From assembly GCA_017849585.1 (NCBI GenBank), contig JAFIGT010000023.1, positions 122,356-186,355 on the forward strand: a DNA stretch of 64,000 bases. Direction: 5' to 3'. The position numbers and the translations under genes were made by a program. The stretch comes from Verrucomicrobium sp. (GTDB lineage: Bacteria > Verrucomicrobiota > Verrucomicrobiia > Methylacidiphilales > UBA1321). The notes under the pieces were generated by a model. That model worked only from the letters and a program-made list of their open reading frames with translations. It ran no database searches and had not been told where the DNA came from. Of the stretch, positions 46,713-54,990 are shown piece by piece. Positions within the stretch are counted from its first letter, which is position 1. Every line of letters begins with the position of its first letter.

Positions 46713-47122
46713 GTATTCGATTCTTTATCATCCTGATGTTAACCACTCTGACATTGATCGGCTGTTCCAGCACACGCGGGCTCTATGACGCAGGAGGAGC
46801 CGCAGCCGGAGGCGTCATTGCGAATAAATTGAGTGATGGCGATCCGCTGATGACCGGAGCGGGCGCAGCGGGTGGCGTGGCTATTGCTGAAATCGCCCAA
46901 ACCATGTCGGCCAAGAGCGGCGAAACCCAATACAAAAACGGTTATCAGAAAGGCCGCAGCGACGCGGTAAAACAACAATACTGGATTGTTCAAAATCAGC
47001 AGAAGAATTTGAACGCCTCGCCACAACCCCGCGTGACCTATCTCCCCGTCACGGTAGGCGGCACCAATGTCAACGGAACCGTTACCGTTCCCACTACTCA
47101 CAACATCCGCATCGAGGAATAA
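46709..47122 (+). CDS. VirB7/TrbH-like lipoprotein
   Basis: 137 residues with a lipoprotein signal (LMLTTLTLIGC, Cys19). A glycine-zipper stretch (AGGAAAGGVIANKLSDGD and GAGAAGGVAIAEIAQ) is followed by a polar C-terminus. A strong AAAGGAG ribosome-binding site precedes it. Small lipoproteins at this place in IncP-like operons (TrbH/VirB7) stabilise the outer-membrane core formed by VirB9 and VirB10. The glycine zipper suggests membrane insertion or oligomerisation. Confidence 0.68.
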   Translation: MSIRFFIILMLTTLTLIGCSSTRGLYDAGGAAAGGVIANKLSDGDPLMTGAGAAGGVAIAEIAQTMSAKSGETQYKNGYQKGRSDAVKQQYWIVQNQQKNLNASPQPRVTYLPVTVGGTNVNGTVTVPTTHNIRIEE

Positions 47123-47126
47123 ACGC

Positions 47127-47924
47127 ATGAAACGGCTTCTTTCCCATAGCCTCTGGCTGTTTGCCCTTGCCTGGCTCACTTCCACCGCGCAAGCCCAATA
47201 CTCCGTCGTGGTAGTCGGCGATCCCATCGCTCAGGCCAATCATGGTGAGGACATCGCCAAATGGGTCGAGTCGATTCAAAAGCTCAATACGCAGATCGAC
47301 CAGATGAACCAAAGTCTTCAAATCGCTCAAAGCATGAAAAATGTCATGGGCGATCCGGCTTCGGCGGGAAACCTGCTGAATTTGAATCTTGGTAACGGCA
47401 CAATGGGCAGTTCGGTTGGCCAACTGACTTCGACACTCAACCAAACTGCCAATGGTGTTCAGGCACTCCAATACAACGGCCAGGAATTGTACCAGTCCGT
47501 TCCAACCTCCACCCCCGGCGGCTTCGAGATCTCTTACAACACGGATGTGCTGAAGCCGTTCGCGGCTATTCAAAACCAGACGCAAAACGTCGCCACTGTC
47601 ACCGCCGATACCACGGCACGCATTAAGCAACTCGAACAGGACAAGGCGGCGACTCTCGCCCAACTGAAATTAGCCGCAACCGATGCGGAAACCCAAAAGC
47701 TTCAGGCTAAGATCGCCGCCATCGACGGAGAAATTGCCTCGCTCAACGGACAGCAGGCCACAGCCGCCAACCAGATCGTCGCCCAGGACATCGCCAATCG
47801 GAACGATCAGGAGTTGAAGTCTCAGGCAGCATCCCAAGCCGCCGACCATGAAATGGCCGTTTCCCTCGAAAACTACATGCAATGGCAGGGCAAAGTCACC
47901 AATGCCCGGACTCCGTACAAATAA
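47127..47924 (+). CDS. virB5: VirB5/TrbJ-like exported protein
   Basis: 265 residues from the ATG at 47127, with a GAGGAAT ribosome-binding site. A signal peptide (LWLFALAWLTSTAQAQ) leads into VVVGDPIAQANHGEDIAKWVESI, QKLNTQIDQMNQSLQIAQSM and NVMGDP. That is the TrbJ/VirB5 pattern of an N-terminal helix pair ending with GDP. The rest is helical (QLEQDKAATLAQLKLAATDAE). VirB5 sits at the pilus tip and contacts recipients. It lies just before VirB6, as in other systems. Confidence 0.8.
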   Translation: MKRLLSHSLWLFALAWLTSTAQAQYSVVVVGDPIAQANHGEDIAKWVESIQKLNTQIDQMNQSLQIAQSMKNVMGDPASAGNLLNLNLGNGTMGSSVGQLTSTLNQTANGVQALQYNGQELYQSVPTSTPGGFEISYNTDVLKPFAAIQNQTQNVATVTADTTARIKQLEQDKAATLAQLKLAATDAETQKLQAKIAAIDGEIASLNGQQATAANQIVAQDIANRNDQELKSQAASQAADHEMAVSLENYMQWQGKVTNARTPYK

Positions 47925-47935
47925 CCCATTCCCTT

Positions 47936-49081
47936 ATGTCCATCAGCGATATTATTCCCACGTTGCAACCGATGGTTGAAAGGCTCAGTGTTGAACTGCG
48001 CTTTGTCTGCTATTTCATCCTCACGGCCTCCCTGATCGTGCGCATCAGCCGCCATCAGTTCCACGAGGATATGTCCACCTTGGTCGGGCCAATCGTTACC
48101 GTCACGCTTCTAACCGGAATCATTGCCACGTTGCCTTTCTGGTTCAACCTCGTCCGCGATACGTTTTGGAATATCGCCATGATGATCCGGGAGGAATTCG
48201 CCAGCAGCGTTGCCCCCACGGGTACAGCGTTGCTTCAGCTCATCAAGCCGCCCGACGATGGGATTAACTGGCTCGACGTGTCGCATTCGCTGATGAAAGC
48301 CGTTCAATACGCCATCGGCTGGCTGATCGTTTTTCTCGGAGCCGTCATCCAGTTTCCCATGATGCTGGTTCAATTCGTGATGGAATGTCTTTGTTATTTA
48401 TTCCTGCCCATCGCGCTGGCTTTGCTCGCCATCGAATCCACCCGCAGCCTGGCCATTCATTACATTCAGCAGACATTGGCTATTCTGGCGTGGCCGATTG
48501 GATTCGCCGTCGTCGATCTGGTCGGCTATTCGCTCCTCAATAGTTACGTCTCCGTTGGAAGTGCTACCGCTCTCGCCATCGGAGCCGCCACCAAGTTCAC
48601 TCCCGCCACGCTCGTCATTGGCTGTCTCGTCGCCGTCTGGCTTATCTTGGGCAGTTTGGGAACTCCCATCGTCATGCAAATGCTTTTCTGCTCTGGCTCT
48701 CCCATGTCGTCAGGCATCAGTCAGGCGATGCAAATGGGATTGATGCTGGCCGGGTTTTCACGGCTGGGTGGAAAAGGCGGAAGCCCGTCCGCACCTCCGG
48801 CCGCAGGCGGGGCCGTCCCGCCCACGTCTCCCGCAGCCGGTTCCTCCCCGTCACAACCACCACCGCCGCAACTTCCCCCTGGCCCCTCTTCCTTGTCTCC
48901 CGTTCCCACAAGTCCCAAACCATCCCCATCCTCCGGTGGAGGCAGCGCCCAACCTCCGCCGGGACATACGTTGCCCCGTCCTCAACCTCCTACGTTCGAT
49001 TTGAAGCATGATCCCACGGGCGATGCTTACGTGGTCGATTTGAAGAATCTCAACCAAATACCGCAGCCGGTTTCTTACTAG
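47936..49081 (+). CDS. virB6: VirB6/TrbL-like polytopic inner-membrane protein
   Basis: 381 residues from the ATG at 47936. Six or so membrane helices span residues about 20-260 (FVCYFILTASLIVRI, YAIGWLIVFLGAVIQFPMML, CYLFLPIALALLAIES, ATLVIGCLVAVWLILGSLG). The C-terminal 100 residues are a low-complexity Pro/Ser/Gly tail. VirB6 forms the inner-membrane channel for DNA in type IV secretion, and a long polar tail is common in TrbL proteins. Confidence 0.82.
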   Translation: MSISDIIPTLQPMVERLSVELRFVCYFILTASLIVRISRHQFHEDMSTLVGPIVTVTLLTGIIATLPFWFNLVRDTFWNIAMMIREEFASSVAPTGTALLQLIKPPDDGINWLDVSHSLMKAVQYAIGWLIVFLGAVIQFPMMLVQFVMECLCYLFLPIALALLAIESTRSLAIHYIQQTLAILAWPIGFAVVDLVGYSLLNSYVSVGSATALAIGAATKFTPATLVIGCLVAVWLILGSLGTPIVMQMLFCSGSPMSSGISQAMQMGLMLAGFSRLGGKGGSPSAPPAAGGAVPPTSPAAGSSPSQPPPPQLPPGPSSLSPVPTSPKPSPSSGGGSAQPPPGHTLPRPQPPTFDLKHDPTGDAYVVDLKNLNQIPQPVSY

Positions 49082-49084
49082 ACT

Positions 49085-49759
49085 ATGAACGCTCCTTCTT
49101 CCGAACAGCCCCGCGTCACATTGGTAGCTCCCACTTCTGCCGCCAAGCCGTTACCGAAGCAGCCGCACCCAGCTTCGAGCATTTTACGGCTGTTCGCCGA
49201 TCATGGCTGGGCCGCTCGGGTCTGGTTCGTGATCGCGCTCGTTGCCATCGCCGCCGCTCTCATTCAACCCTATCTCATCATTTCCGCCTATCGCACCCAG
49301 GAACGGGTGGTGGTTCTGGACGAAGCGGGAACGTTCCATGTTTCACCACTGCTGAATTTTGAGGACGCCACCAAGCTGCACATCTCGCAAGCTGTGCTCG
49401 CCTGCATCGCCCTCTTTCAAAAAAATCCCACTGGCTACGATTATCCCGAAATTCTGGAAAAGTTGTTTCTACCCGATGCGCTGGAACAGACCAAAGCGAT
49501 CCAAAGCCGGGAACTTCCCGAATTCAAAGCCAAGCAAATCCATCAAAAGGTGGAGATCCTTCGTATCGACATTCTCCAAACCCGCAATGACCTAGTATTA
49601 GTGGAAGTCGCCGGGCAATTGTTGCGTGTCGGCATTTTCAACGGTCAGACGTTTAACGAGTCGTCCAAATTCAAGGCCCGTTTGACGCTGGCCCGTAACC
49701 CCAACCTGACCGCGAACGGTCGCTACCCAATGGCTGTATGGAAATTCGATATTCAATAA
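49085..49759 (+). CDS. virB8: VirB8/TrbF-like periplasmic assembly factor
   Basis: 224 residues. A short cytoplasmic Pro/Lys segment is followed by one membrane helix (ARVWFVIALVAIAAALIQPYLI) and a periplasmic NTF2-like domain (HVSPLLNFEDATKLHI, then LVEVAGQLLRVGIF). VirB8 nucleates assembly of the secretion channel at the inner membrane. It is followed by the VirB9-like gene, which overlaps it by 22 bp. Confidence 0.78.
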   Translation: MNAPSSEQPRVTLVAPTSAAKPLPKQPHPASSILRLFADHGWAARVWFVIALVAIAAALIQPYLIISAYRTQERVVVLDEAGTFHVSPLLNFEDATKLHISQAVLACIALFQKNPTGYDYPEILEKLFLPDALEQTKAIQSRELPEFKAKQIHQKVEILRIDILQTRNDLVLVEVAGQLLRVGIFNGQTFNESSKFKARLTLARNPNLTANGRYPMAVWKFDIQ

Positions 49760-50655
49760 TCCTCACATTCCTGCTCCTCACCACGGCGGCGTGGGCCGCT
49801 TCCGACACGGAAAACAATTCGATCAAGCAATTCCCATTGGACGAACGAAACGTCTATACCATCAAGATTGCGAAGACTCAGGCCACAACTATTTCCTTTC
49901 CGAGCAAAATCTCCGCCTTGGAAGTGGCAGGCGTGGCCGCTGATTTGCAAACGAAGGCACCTGTGTTGTTGAATTACCGGGAAGGTCGTTACTTTTTCTC
50001 GGTGCGCGCCTTGACCGATGATGCCGTGGCCAGCATCAACGTTGTGTGGAATCGGAAAACGTACGTTCTGAAGTTAAAGACGGACGAGGAACCGTTTAGT
50101 TCCGTATCCTTTTTCCAGCCTGTCGAACGCGATGCCGTCGGAAGTCAAAATGCCGTATCACCCACCAAAATCCTCAGTTTGCTCGACCGCGCTAAATCCT
50201 ATCCCGTTGTTAAAACGCAATATCCCGAACTGGTTTCGCAAGTTGACGTGGCTTATCCCAACCGCCGTATGCTGTACAAAGATTTCACGGTCGAATTGGC
50301 CGAGGTCTACCGGTTCGACGCCGAGGATACGCTGGTCTTTAAGGTTCTCTTTTTCAACAACAGCGATAGGGAAATTTATTACAAACCGCAGTCTTTGGCC
50401 ATTCGCGTTGGCGCGAACGTTTATTACGCCAGCGTGTCGGATGCTTCGGGAATCATGCCCGAAGGCAATCGGGATTCTTCCACTGATAAGATCATACCGA
50501 GCGTATCGGTAGGCTATTTTGCCATCACCGGCAGTCCCGATGGAGGACGAAACAATCTCTCCGTCAAAAATAAATTCAATGTGATCGTGAGCAGGCAGGG
50601 TGAGGGTTCGGAACTCATGCCCAAATCTAAAGCACCCACGTCCTCAAACCAGTGA
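49738..50655 (+). CDS. virB9: VirB9/TrbG-like outer-membrane core protein
   Basis: 305 residues with a signal peptide (IILTFLLLTTAAWA). The N-terminal beta domain (VYTIKIAKTQATTISFPSKI, REGRYFFSVRALTDD, VVWNRKTYVLKLK) matches the VirB9/CagX pattern of a strand-rich domain binding VirB10. The C-terminal part has further strands (YVNR-like segments absent, KDFTVELAEVYRFDAEDT present). TraN of Bacteroides elements is an alternative name for a similar protein. It ends just before a convergent toxin-antitoxin block. Confidence 0.72.
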   Translation: MEIRYSIILTFLLLTTAAWAASDTENNSIKQFPLDERNVYTIKIAKTQATTISFPSKISALEVAGVAADLQTKAPVLLNYREGRYFFSVRALTDDAVASINVVWNRKTYVLKLKTDEEPFSSVSFFQPVERDAVGSQNAVSPTKILSLLDRAKSYPVVKTQYPELVSQVDVAYPNRRMLYKDFTVELAEVYRFDAEDTLVFKVLFFNNSDREIYYKPQSLAIRVGANVYYASVSDASGIMPEGNRDSSTDKIIPSVSVGYFAITGSPDGGRNNLSVKNKFNVIVSRQGEGSELMPKSKAPTSSNQ

Positions 50656-50681
50656 TCCGACTTTCTCCAATCCAAAAGCGA

Positions 50682-51044
50682 TTAGGAATAGACCGTGTGC
50701 TCGATCCGGCCTAACAGCCGTTCCACTTCCCGCGCTCCTTCTTCTATTTCCGCATACTCCAGCGGAGTGGCCCCGGACAAACCAATCTGTGACGAGGTAA
50801 ACCATTTCCGCGCTTCCGAAGTTTCACCGAAGACTTTGCGGGCAATGTCGAACAAACGAAAAAAACGTCGGAGCCGATCCGATTCGCATGGGTCGAAACG
50901 ACCGGACCTCTTTCGACGATATAAAGTGGAACGGGAAATTCCCAAGTGACTGGCGAGCTGATCTTCCGGGATGTTCAAATTCTTCCTTAAATGCTCGAAT
51001 CGTGCCACGGAAAGACCCGCCTTGATCTTTGCCGCCTCCCTCAC
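50682..51044 (-). CDS. Xre-type antitoxin-like regulator with DUF2384 (MbcA/ParS-like) domain
   Basis: 120 residues starting at GTG 51044, overlapping the previous stop as GTGA. The N-terminal HTH (LNIPEDQLASHLGISRSTLYRRKR) is followed by the DUF2384-type C-terminal half (ARKVFGETSEARKWFTSSQI, then SGATPLEYAEI and ERLLGRIEHTVYS). Such proteins normally neutralise a RES-domain NADase toxin, but no RES protein is present here. It is instead the third gene after a different toxin-antitoxin pair. Confidence 0.82.
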   Translation of the reverse strand: MREAAKIKAGLSVARFEHLRKNLNIPEDQLASHLGISRSTLYRRKRSGRFDPCESDRLRRFFRLFDIARKVFGETSEARKWFTSSQIGLSGATPLEYAEIEEGAREVERLLGRIEHTVYS

Positions 51045-51451
51045 CTTGGCCGCCTTACCATCACAACGGTTCCTACGGGCTTGGGAAATGAAGAAAGTTT
51101 GATCTTTTTATAAGCGTGCTTCTTGTCATCGTTCGGATGCCGTTCAACCGACAGAATCGTGATGTCTCCCTTTCCCGGCCCATACGCCCAAAACATCCGC
51201 CGCGCTCCTGGAGTCCTATTCTCAAGGTATGCCTCGAATACCTTGACCCCGAATTTCTCGCTCAGATCGCTGATCTCGTGAGTACTCAGACTGGGATGCC
51301 GGGGATTCTGCGAAAGGAAATTCGTGGTTTTGACCCACTTCCCAAAAAATTCATCCTCGTCCGCATTCAATTCACCCGATGCTTTTCTTTTGAAAAGATC
51401 GTCCCATAGAGCCTTGATCTCAGGCTCTCCCATCCGAATGGTGAAGGTCAT
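51041..51451 (-). CDS. Candidate toxin of RelE/HigB-like type
   Basis: 136 residues. Features are NFLSQNPRHPSLSTHEISDL, then FGVKVFEAYLENRTPGARR and ITILSVERHPNDDKKHAYKKI. The order helix, NP-HPSL, a strand with R..., I.ILS...H and Y-K at the end recalls the RelE/ParE mRNA-interferase fold. The ATG overlaps the stop of the upstream small gene by one base, and its stop overlaps the start of the Xre/DUF2384 gene. RelE-like identity is inferred from layout, not certain. Confidence 0.62.
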   Translation of the reverse strand: MTFTIRMGEPEIKALWDDLFKRKASGELNADEDEFFGKWVKTTNFLSQNPRHPSLSTHEISDLSEKFGVKVFEAYLENRTPGARRMFWAYGPGKGDITILSVERHPNDDKKHAYKKIKLSSFPKPVGTVVMVRRPR

Positions 51452-51720
51452 CAGCGGTAAAGTTTAAGAGCCGCCTTGATGTCGATGGGTTCGGACACCT
51501 TGCCTTTTTTCAAGTTCACGATGGAGCGTTCGATTTGCGCCAGCGTTCCCTTTTTAATCTTGGGAGATGGAACGATCTCGCAGGGAATGAGAACCATGTG
51601 ACCGTCATGGTATTCGAGTACACGGTACACGGTGTGTGTGCCGTTGCGGACTACCATCCGCCTTTTGGAGTCGACATGAGCCACATATTCTTTTTCAGGC
51701 GTTAGCGTTGCGGTTGGCAT
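51451..51720 (-). CDS. Small antitoxin-like protein upstream of the candidate toxin
   Basis: 89 residues. The N-terminal half is a beta-hairpin-like segment (VAHVDSKRRMVVRNGTHTVY, then RVLEYHDGHMVLIPCEIV), consistent with an AbrB/MazE swapped-hairpin DNA-binding domain. The C-terminal helix (IERSIVNLKKGKVSEPIDIK) could wrap a toxin. It is the first gene of a three-gene minus-strand block placed inside the secretion operon. No closer family is recognised. Confidence 0.65.
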   Translation of the reverse strand: MPTATLTPEKEYVAHVDSKRRMVVRNGTHTVYRVLEYHDGHMVLIPCEIVPSPKIKKGTLAQIERSIVNLKKGKVSEPIDIKAALKLYR

Positions 51721-51904
51721 AGGATCTTCTTTGTGGGATATCCCACTATACGATTATTTCTCATTCACGCAAGGTATTTTCCAAAACCTTCCGCATCCAA
51801 GTTGGTAATTCCATTATCGGTCGTTTCTCCCTGAAATAAAGCGTATTACAGGGTAAACACCCGCCACGATGAGGAGCCCAATCTCTCCTTTGGAAAACAG
51901 TCCT

Positions 51905-51960
51905 ACTGCTCGTTACAAGTCGCTGACTGCTCGCTAAGTGTTTCAGGCGAATTTGTGATG
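51905..51960 (+). promoter_or_regulatory. Direct repeat and two-part box upstream of the VirB10-like gene
   Basis: ACTGCTCGTTA (51905-51915) and ACTGCTCGCTA (51926-51936) are direct repeats 21 bp apart, two turns of DNA. The second belongs to the bipartite box CTGACTGCTCGCTA-N14-ATTTGTGATG (51923-51960), also found at 39928-39965. It probably restarts transcription of the secretion genes after the minus-strand toxin-antitoxin insert. The rest of the 253-bp gap (51721-51973) shows no gene. Confidence 0.66.
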
Positions 51961-51973
51961 GAATGAATCCATC

Positions 51974-53002
51974 GTGAATGCGCGAGAATTAGGCCACTTC
52001 TTCAAGAACACCGCCGTAGGTAGCTACCTGCTTTTCGGCATCGGTGTAGTGATCTTTGGCGCTCTGGTGTACGGCTACCGCACGTATTCGACGCATCAAG
52101 TCGATTCACCGCCACCACCCAAGCAAGCCGCGCAAACCAACAGCCAACCCATCACGTTTCGTTCGGGCATCCCCAGTTTGGATCTGCGAAATTCCCCACC
52201 GCCAACTACTGCTTCTGCAACAGCCACCGCGTCGGCGACTGTTCCCCCTCCACCGCGAGCACTCCCGCTTTCCCTCTACAACGACGACAGCCCTGATTTC
52301 TCTCCGTCCGAAAACTATGCTCCCTACGGACGGTTGATTCCCTGCGAGACCATTATCACGATTGATTCAGCCAGGATCGAAACGCCCATCATCGGTTTCG
52401 TTACCGAAGACCTTTATCACAATGGCCGGTTAATCATCCCCGCCGGAGCCGAAGTGCACGGCAAGGCCCAGACCGACCGTTCCCGTGAGCGCATCGCCAG
52501 TGATAACCAATGGTATGTCGTTTGGCGCACCACCGACCAGATGAATGGAGCCGAGCTTTCCTTAAAAGGAATCGCCCTCGATATGGAGCGCAATTACGCC
52601 ATCGGTACCTGGGCACTTACGGACGGTTCGGCGGGATTACGGGGTGACGTCATCAAGACCGACAATATGGCTGAGATCAAACTTTTCGCCGCAACGTTTT
52701 TAAGCGCCGTGGCATCGGGACTTCAAGATACTCAGGAAACCACCAATCCGTGGACAGGCGGTTTGGTTCAAAGCTCCCTCAGCTCTCCCAAAAACGCGGC
52801 GTTGCAGGCAACCAGTTCGGTCATCAACGAGTATGCCCGGCAAATTTCCGACGCCATCAAGCGCGATGGATTCTACGTCAGGGTTCCCGCTGGAAAGCAA
52901 TTTTACCTCTACGTCACGCAAACCATTGATCTCGATGAGGCTCAAAAAGGCCAGTCCAAGGTCAAAGAAATCAACTCCAAAGAAAAGGCTCCGCGCAAAT
53001 GA
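51974..53002 (+). CDS. virB10: VirB10/TrbI-type channel protein
   Basis: 342 residues from a GTG that lies 13 bp after the conserved box. One N-terminal membrane helix (YLLFGIGVVIFGALVYGY) is followed by a Pro-rich periplasmic stretch (DSPPPPKQ, ATVPPPPRALP) and the TrbI beta-barrel domain. The barrel domain contains GRLIPCETIITIDSARIETPI, NGRLIIPAGAEVHGKA and FYVRVPAGKQFYLYVTQTID. VirB10 spans both membranes and gates the channel. It is short for the family, but the key blocks are present. Confidence 0.88.
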   Translation: MNARELGHFFKNTAVGSYLLFGIGVVIFGALVYGYRTYSTHQVDSPPPPKQAAQTNSQPITFRSGIPSLDLRNSPPPTTASATATASATVPPPPRALPLSLYNDDSPDFSPSENYAPYGRLIPCETIITIDSARIETPIIGFVTEDLYHNGRLIIPAGAEVHGKAQTDRSRERIASDNQWYVVWRTTDQMNGAELSLKGIALDMERNYAIGTWALTDGSAGLRGDVIKTDNMAEIKLFAATFLSAVASGLQDTQETTNPWTGGLVQSSLSSPKNAALQATSSVINEYARQISDAIKRDGFYVRVPAGKQFYLYVTQTIDLDEAQKGQSKVKEINSKEKAPRK

Positions 53003-53613
53003 AACTCTGCCTCCTGCTAATCTGTTTGACCCTGACCGCCTGTAGTTACACCCATACCAGTCTCGACACGAGACCGTCCACGTCCGCCACAACGGTGGCC
53101 GGTACTGTCGTTGACCCGGACAATACCGACAGCATCCGGCACACGGACCAGTTGAAAGCCTACCCAGTGGGGCGTTATCAAGACCCCAACGATCCCGGTG
53201 TCATGCACGAGGCGCATACCGTTTATCGTTCCGAGCAAACCTCGCGCTGGAATTTGAGTCCCAATGCTCCGACTGCCGTTCCCCGCGGCCCAACCGTCGC
53301 GGTTTCTGATCCGGCAGCGCAAACAACCGTTCTCAGCAGTGAATTGGAGCAGAAAATCCAACAGCAAAACCAACTCTTGCAGGCCACCTATGAGCAGAAT
53401 ACCCGCATGGACGAAGAAATCAAAAAATTGCAGGAAGAAAACAACCAAGCTCACCAAGTCATTACGGCAAATGCCGGACTCCAGCAGGAATTGGCCGCTC
53501 GCACCGCGGAACTTCAAAAGATAAAGCAACGCGAAGCGGCGGAAGCGGAAGCCCGTCGCAAGAAAGCCGCCCTGCCGTGGTGGAAAAAGCTTTGGAACCA
53601 GTTTCGTTCCTAA
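52999..53613 (+). CDS. Lipoprotein with coiled coil, end of the secretion operon
   Basis: 204 residues with a lipoprotein signal (CLLLICLTLTAC, Cys15). It overlaps the VirB10 stop as ATGA. A polar middle is followed by a coiled coil at about residues 115-185 (LEQKIQQQNQLLQATYEQN and on) and a basic end (KKAALPWWKKLWNQFRS). It may be a second VirB7-like or TraV-like lipoprotein reaching from the outer membrane through the periplasm. The function is not known. Confidence 0.65.
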   Translation: MKLCLLLICLTLTACSYTHTSLDTRPSTSATTVAGTVVDPDNTDSIRHTDQLKAYPVGRYQDPNDPGVMHEAHTVYRSEQTSRWNLSPNAPTAVPRGPTVAVSDPAAQTTVLSSELEQKIQQQNQLLQATYEQNTRMDEEIKKLQEENNQAHQVITANAGLQQELAARTAELQKIKQREAAEAEARRKKAALPWWKKLWNQFRS

Positions 53614-53637
53614 CCTCAACCCAAAGGAAAAACACCC

Positions 53638-53895
53638 ATGACACATATCACCATCGCGCTGCCCGATGCCGTCGTGCAGCAATATTACAACGCCTCCGAA
53701 AAGCTTTCCACGGATCTGATGGATCTCGGGAAAGCGCCCAACGCGCAAACCCTGATGCGCTTCATCCTGGCTTCGTTTAATGAAGAGGACGTGGCCAAGG
53801 CATTCGATACTGCCCTGCGAAATCTCGCGGGCGCTCCCATACCGGATGAAACCGACACGTGGGTATTCTCGCCGGAATTTGAAAACGCGCCGTAG
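53638..53895 (+). CDS. Small hypothetical protein
   Basis: 85 residues with an AAAGG ribosome-binding site (CCCAAAGGAAAAACACCC before the ATG). It is predicted to be helical (VVQQYYNASEKLSTDLMDL, QTLMRFILASFNEEDVAKAF), with no signal or membrane helix. It starts 24 bp after the lipoprotein gene in the same operon. No family is recognised. Confidence 0.6.
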   Translation: MTHITIALPDAVVQQYYNASEKLSTDLMDLGKAPNAQTLMRFILASFNEEDVAKAFDTALRNLAGAPIPDETDTWVFSPEFENAP

Positions 53896-53967
53896 CTCCG
53901 AATCTTAACTCTCTTCTCTAACTCGATTTTTAATCAGTAATCCAACCCCCAATCGAAAGGTAATTCT

Positions 53968-54387
53968 ATGGCGATCAAACCCAAAGTAACCGAAACCCAG
54001 CCGATGGCTAAACCCGGTGAAACGCAGCAAAATATCCGCACCATCAAGCCTGAAATCAACGAACGGCTGAATCAATTCATTGAAGCCAATCCCCAGTTGG
54101 CGGAACGCGATCAACGTCTCGTTCGGGAAGACCCGGAATGGGCCGCCCGCACCCTGACTCTCCATCGCATGTTCCGTCACGAAGATCAAATGCGCCTGGT
54201 GGAACGCCGCAAGCCGATGGTGGAGGAGTGGGTCAAGGAAACGCCCGGCATGATGGAGCGGATCATGCAGCGCGTTCAAAAGGTCAATCCCTTCTACCGG
54301 GAAAAAGCCTTTGTGAACGAAGCCATGCGGCAGCACTCCCGCATGCACTTCAGCCCCAACAAGCCGGGAATGCGCAACTCGGTTTGA
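53968..54387 (+). CDS. Small charged helical hypothetical protein, last gene of the secretion operon
   Basis: 139 residues with a GAAAGG ribosome-binding site. A Pro/Gln/Thr-rich N-terminus is followed by strongly charged helices (INERLNQFIEANPQLAERDQ, MFRHEDQMRLVERRKPMVEE). It is cytoplasmic by sequence. It is followed by a strong terminator starting 24 bp after its stop. No family is recognised. Confidence 0.65.
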   Translation: MAIKPKVTETQPMAKPGETQQNIRTIKPEINERLNQFIEANPQLAERDQRLVREDPEWAARTLTLHRMFRHEDQMRLVERRKPMVEEWVKETPGMMERIMQRVQKVNPFYREKAFVNEAMRQHSRMHFSPNKPGMRNSV

Positions 54388-54411
54388 CGCTCCCTAAACA
54401 TCCAGACACCG

Positions 54412-54462
54412 AACACCCGAAAAGATTGGGGGTACAAACCACCCCCAATCCTTTCGGGTGTT
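54412..54462 (+). terminator. Very long intrinsic terminator of the secretion operon
   Basis: A 22-bp stem with one mismatch (arms 54412-54433 and 54441-54462, core GATTGGGGGT/ACCCCCAATC) closes a 7-base loop ACAAACC. It is followed by TGTTTGTTTG. The A-rich left flank and T-rich right flank suggest it can also stop transcription from the opposite side (gene at 54578-54832). Confidence 0.88.
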
Positions 54463-54577
54463 TGTTTGAGGACGACCATGACGCTGGCTCCTCGCTCCGT
54501 CGCTTCGCTACGTTCCGCGCCCTCCGCTCCTCGCCAACGTCATCGTCGTCTGGATAAGACGGACGCGACAAGCTTTC

Positions 54578-54832
54578 CTAGCGCTTCCTTTTCTTTTTAT
54601 TCCTAGTCGGATAGGACGGCACCAATAGGGGCGGAGACTGGGTATAGGCGGCTTTGGCCATCAGCACCATTCGCGGCACCACCGGATGCTTGCTTTCGAT
54701 CATGGCGATATGATCTTCCATCGCGGTCGCCACAAATTTGTTATAGGAGTACCCGATTTGTTTAGCCACTGCACTCGCTCTTTCGTGCAGCGCAGGCGGT
54801 ATCTTCACCGATTTGGGCTTGAGTATCTCCAC
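54578..54832 (-). CDS. Ribbon-helix-helix-like small DNA-binding protein, candidate transfer regulator
   Basis: 84 residues. The N-terminus KPKSVKIPPALHERASAVAK has the strand-helix start of Arc/MetJ-type (RHH) proteins, followed by IGYSYNKFVATAMEDHIAMIE as the second helix. The C-terminus is basic (PTRNKKKRKR). It is divergent from a cluster of CTTGGTA/TACCAAG half-sites at 54873-54904, which resemble the shared operators of the relaxase and TraK-like operons. Autoregulation and control of transfer are therefore likely but inferred. Confidence 0.68.
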   Translation of the reverse strand: MEILKPKSVKIPPALHERASAVAKQIGYSYNKFVATAMEDHIAMIESKHPVVPRMVLMAKAAYTQSPPLLVPSYPTRNKKKRKR

Positions 54833-54872
54833 GCTTGGACGGTATCAAATCGCGCCCAATTTTGTCCGGTGT

Positions 54873-54904
54873 TACTTGGTAGTACTTAGTAGTACCAAGT
54901 AGTA
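54873..54904. promoter_or_regulatory. Operator cluster related to the shared 25-bp site (site 3)
   Basis: TACTTGGTA (54873-54881) and TACCAAGTA (54892-54900) form an inverted pair around GTACTTAGTAG, with a further AGTA after. It contains both half-sites of the 25-bp operators at 24714-24738 and 28139-28163 but in a tighter, overlapping arrangement. It lies 40 bp upstream of the RHH-like gene (start 54832) and 87 bp upstream of the gene at 54991, so it could serve both directions. Confidence 0.75.
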
Positions 54905-54990
54905 TTGGATTTTCGCATCCTCTTTTTGATTCAATGGAAATCGCCAATCGACGTGCCGCTTAATATAGAAACTTCAAACGAGTGATTACT

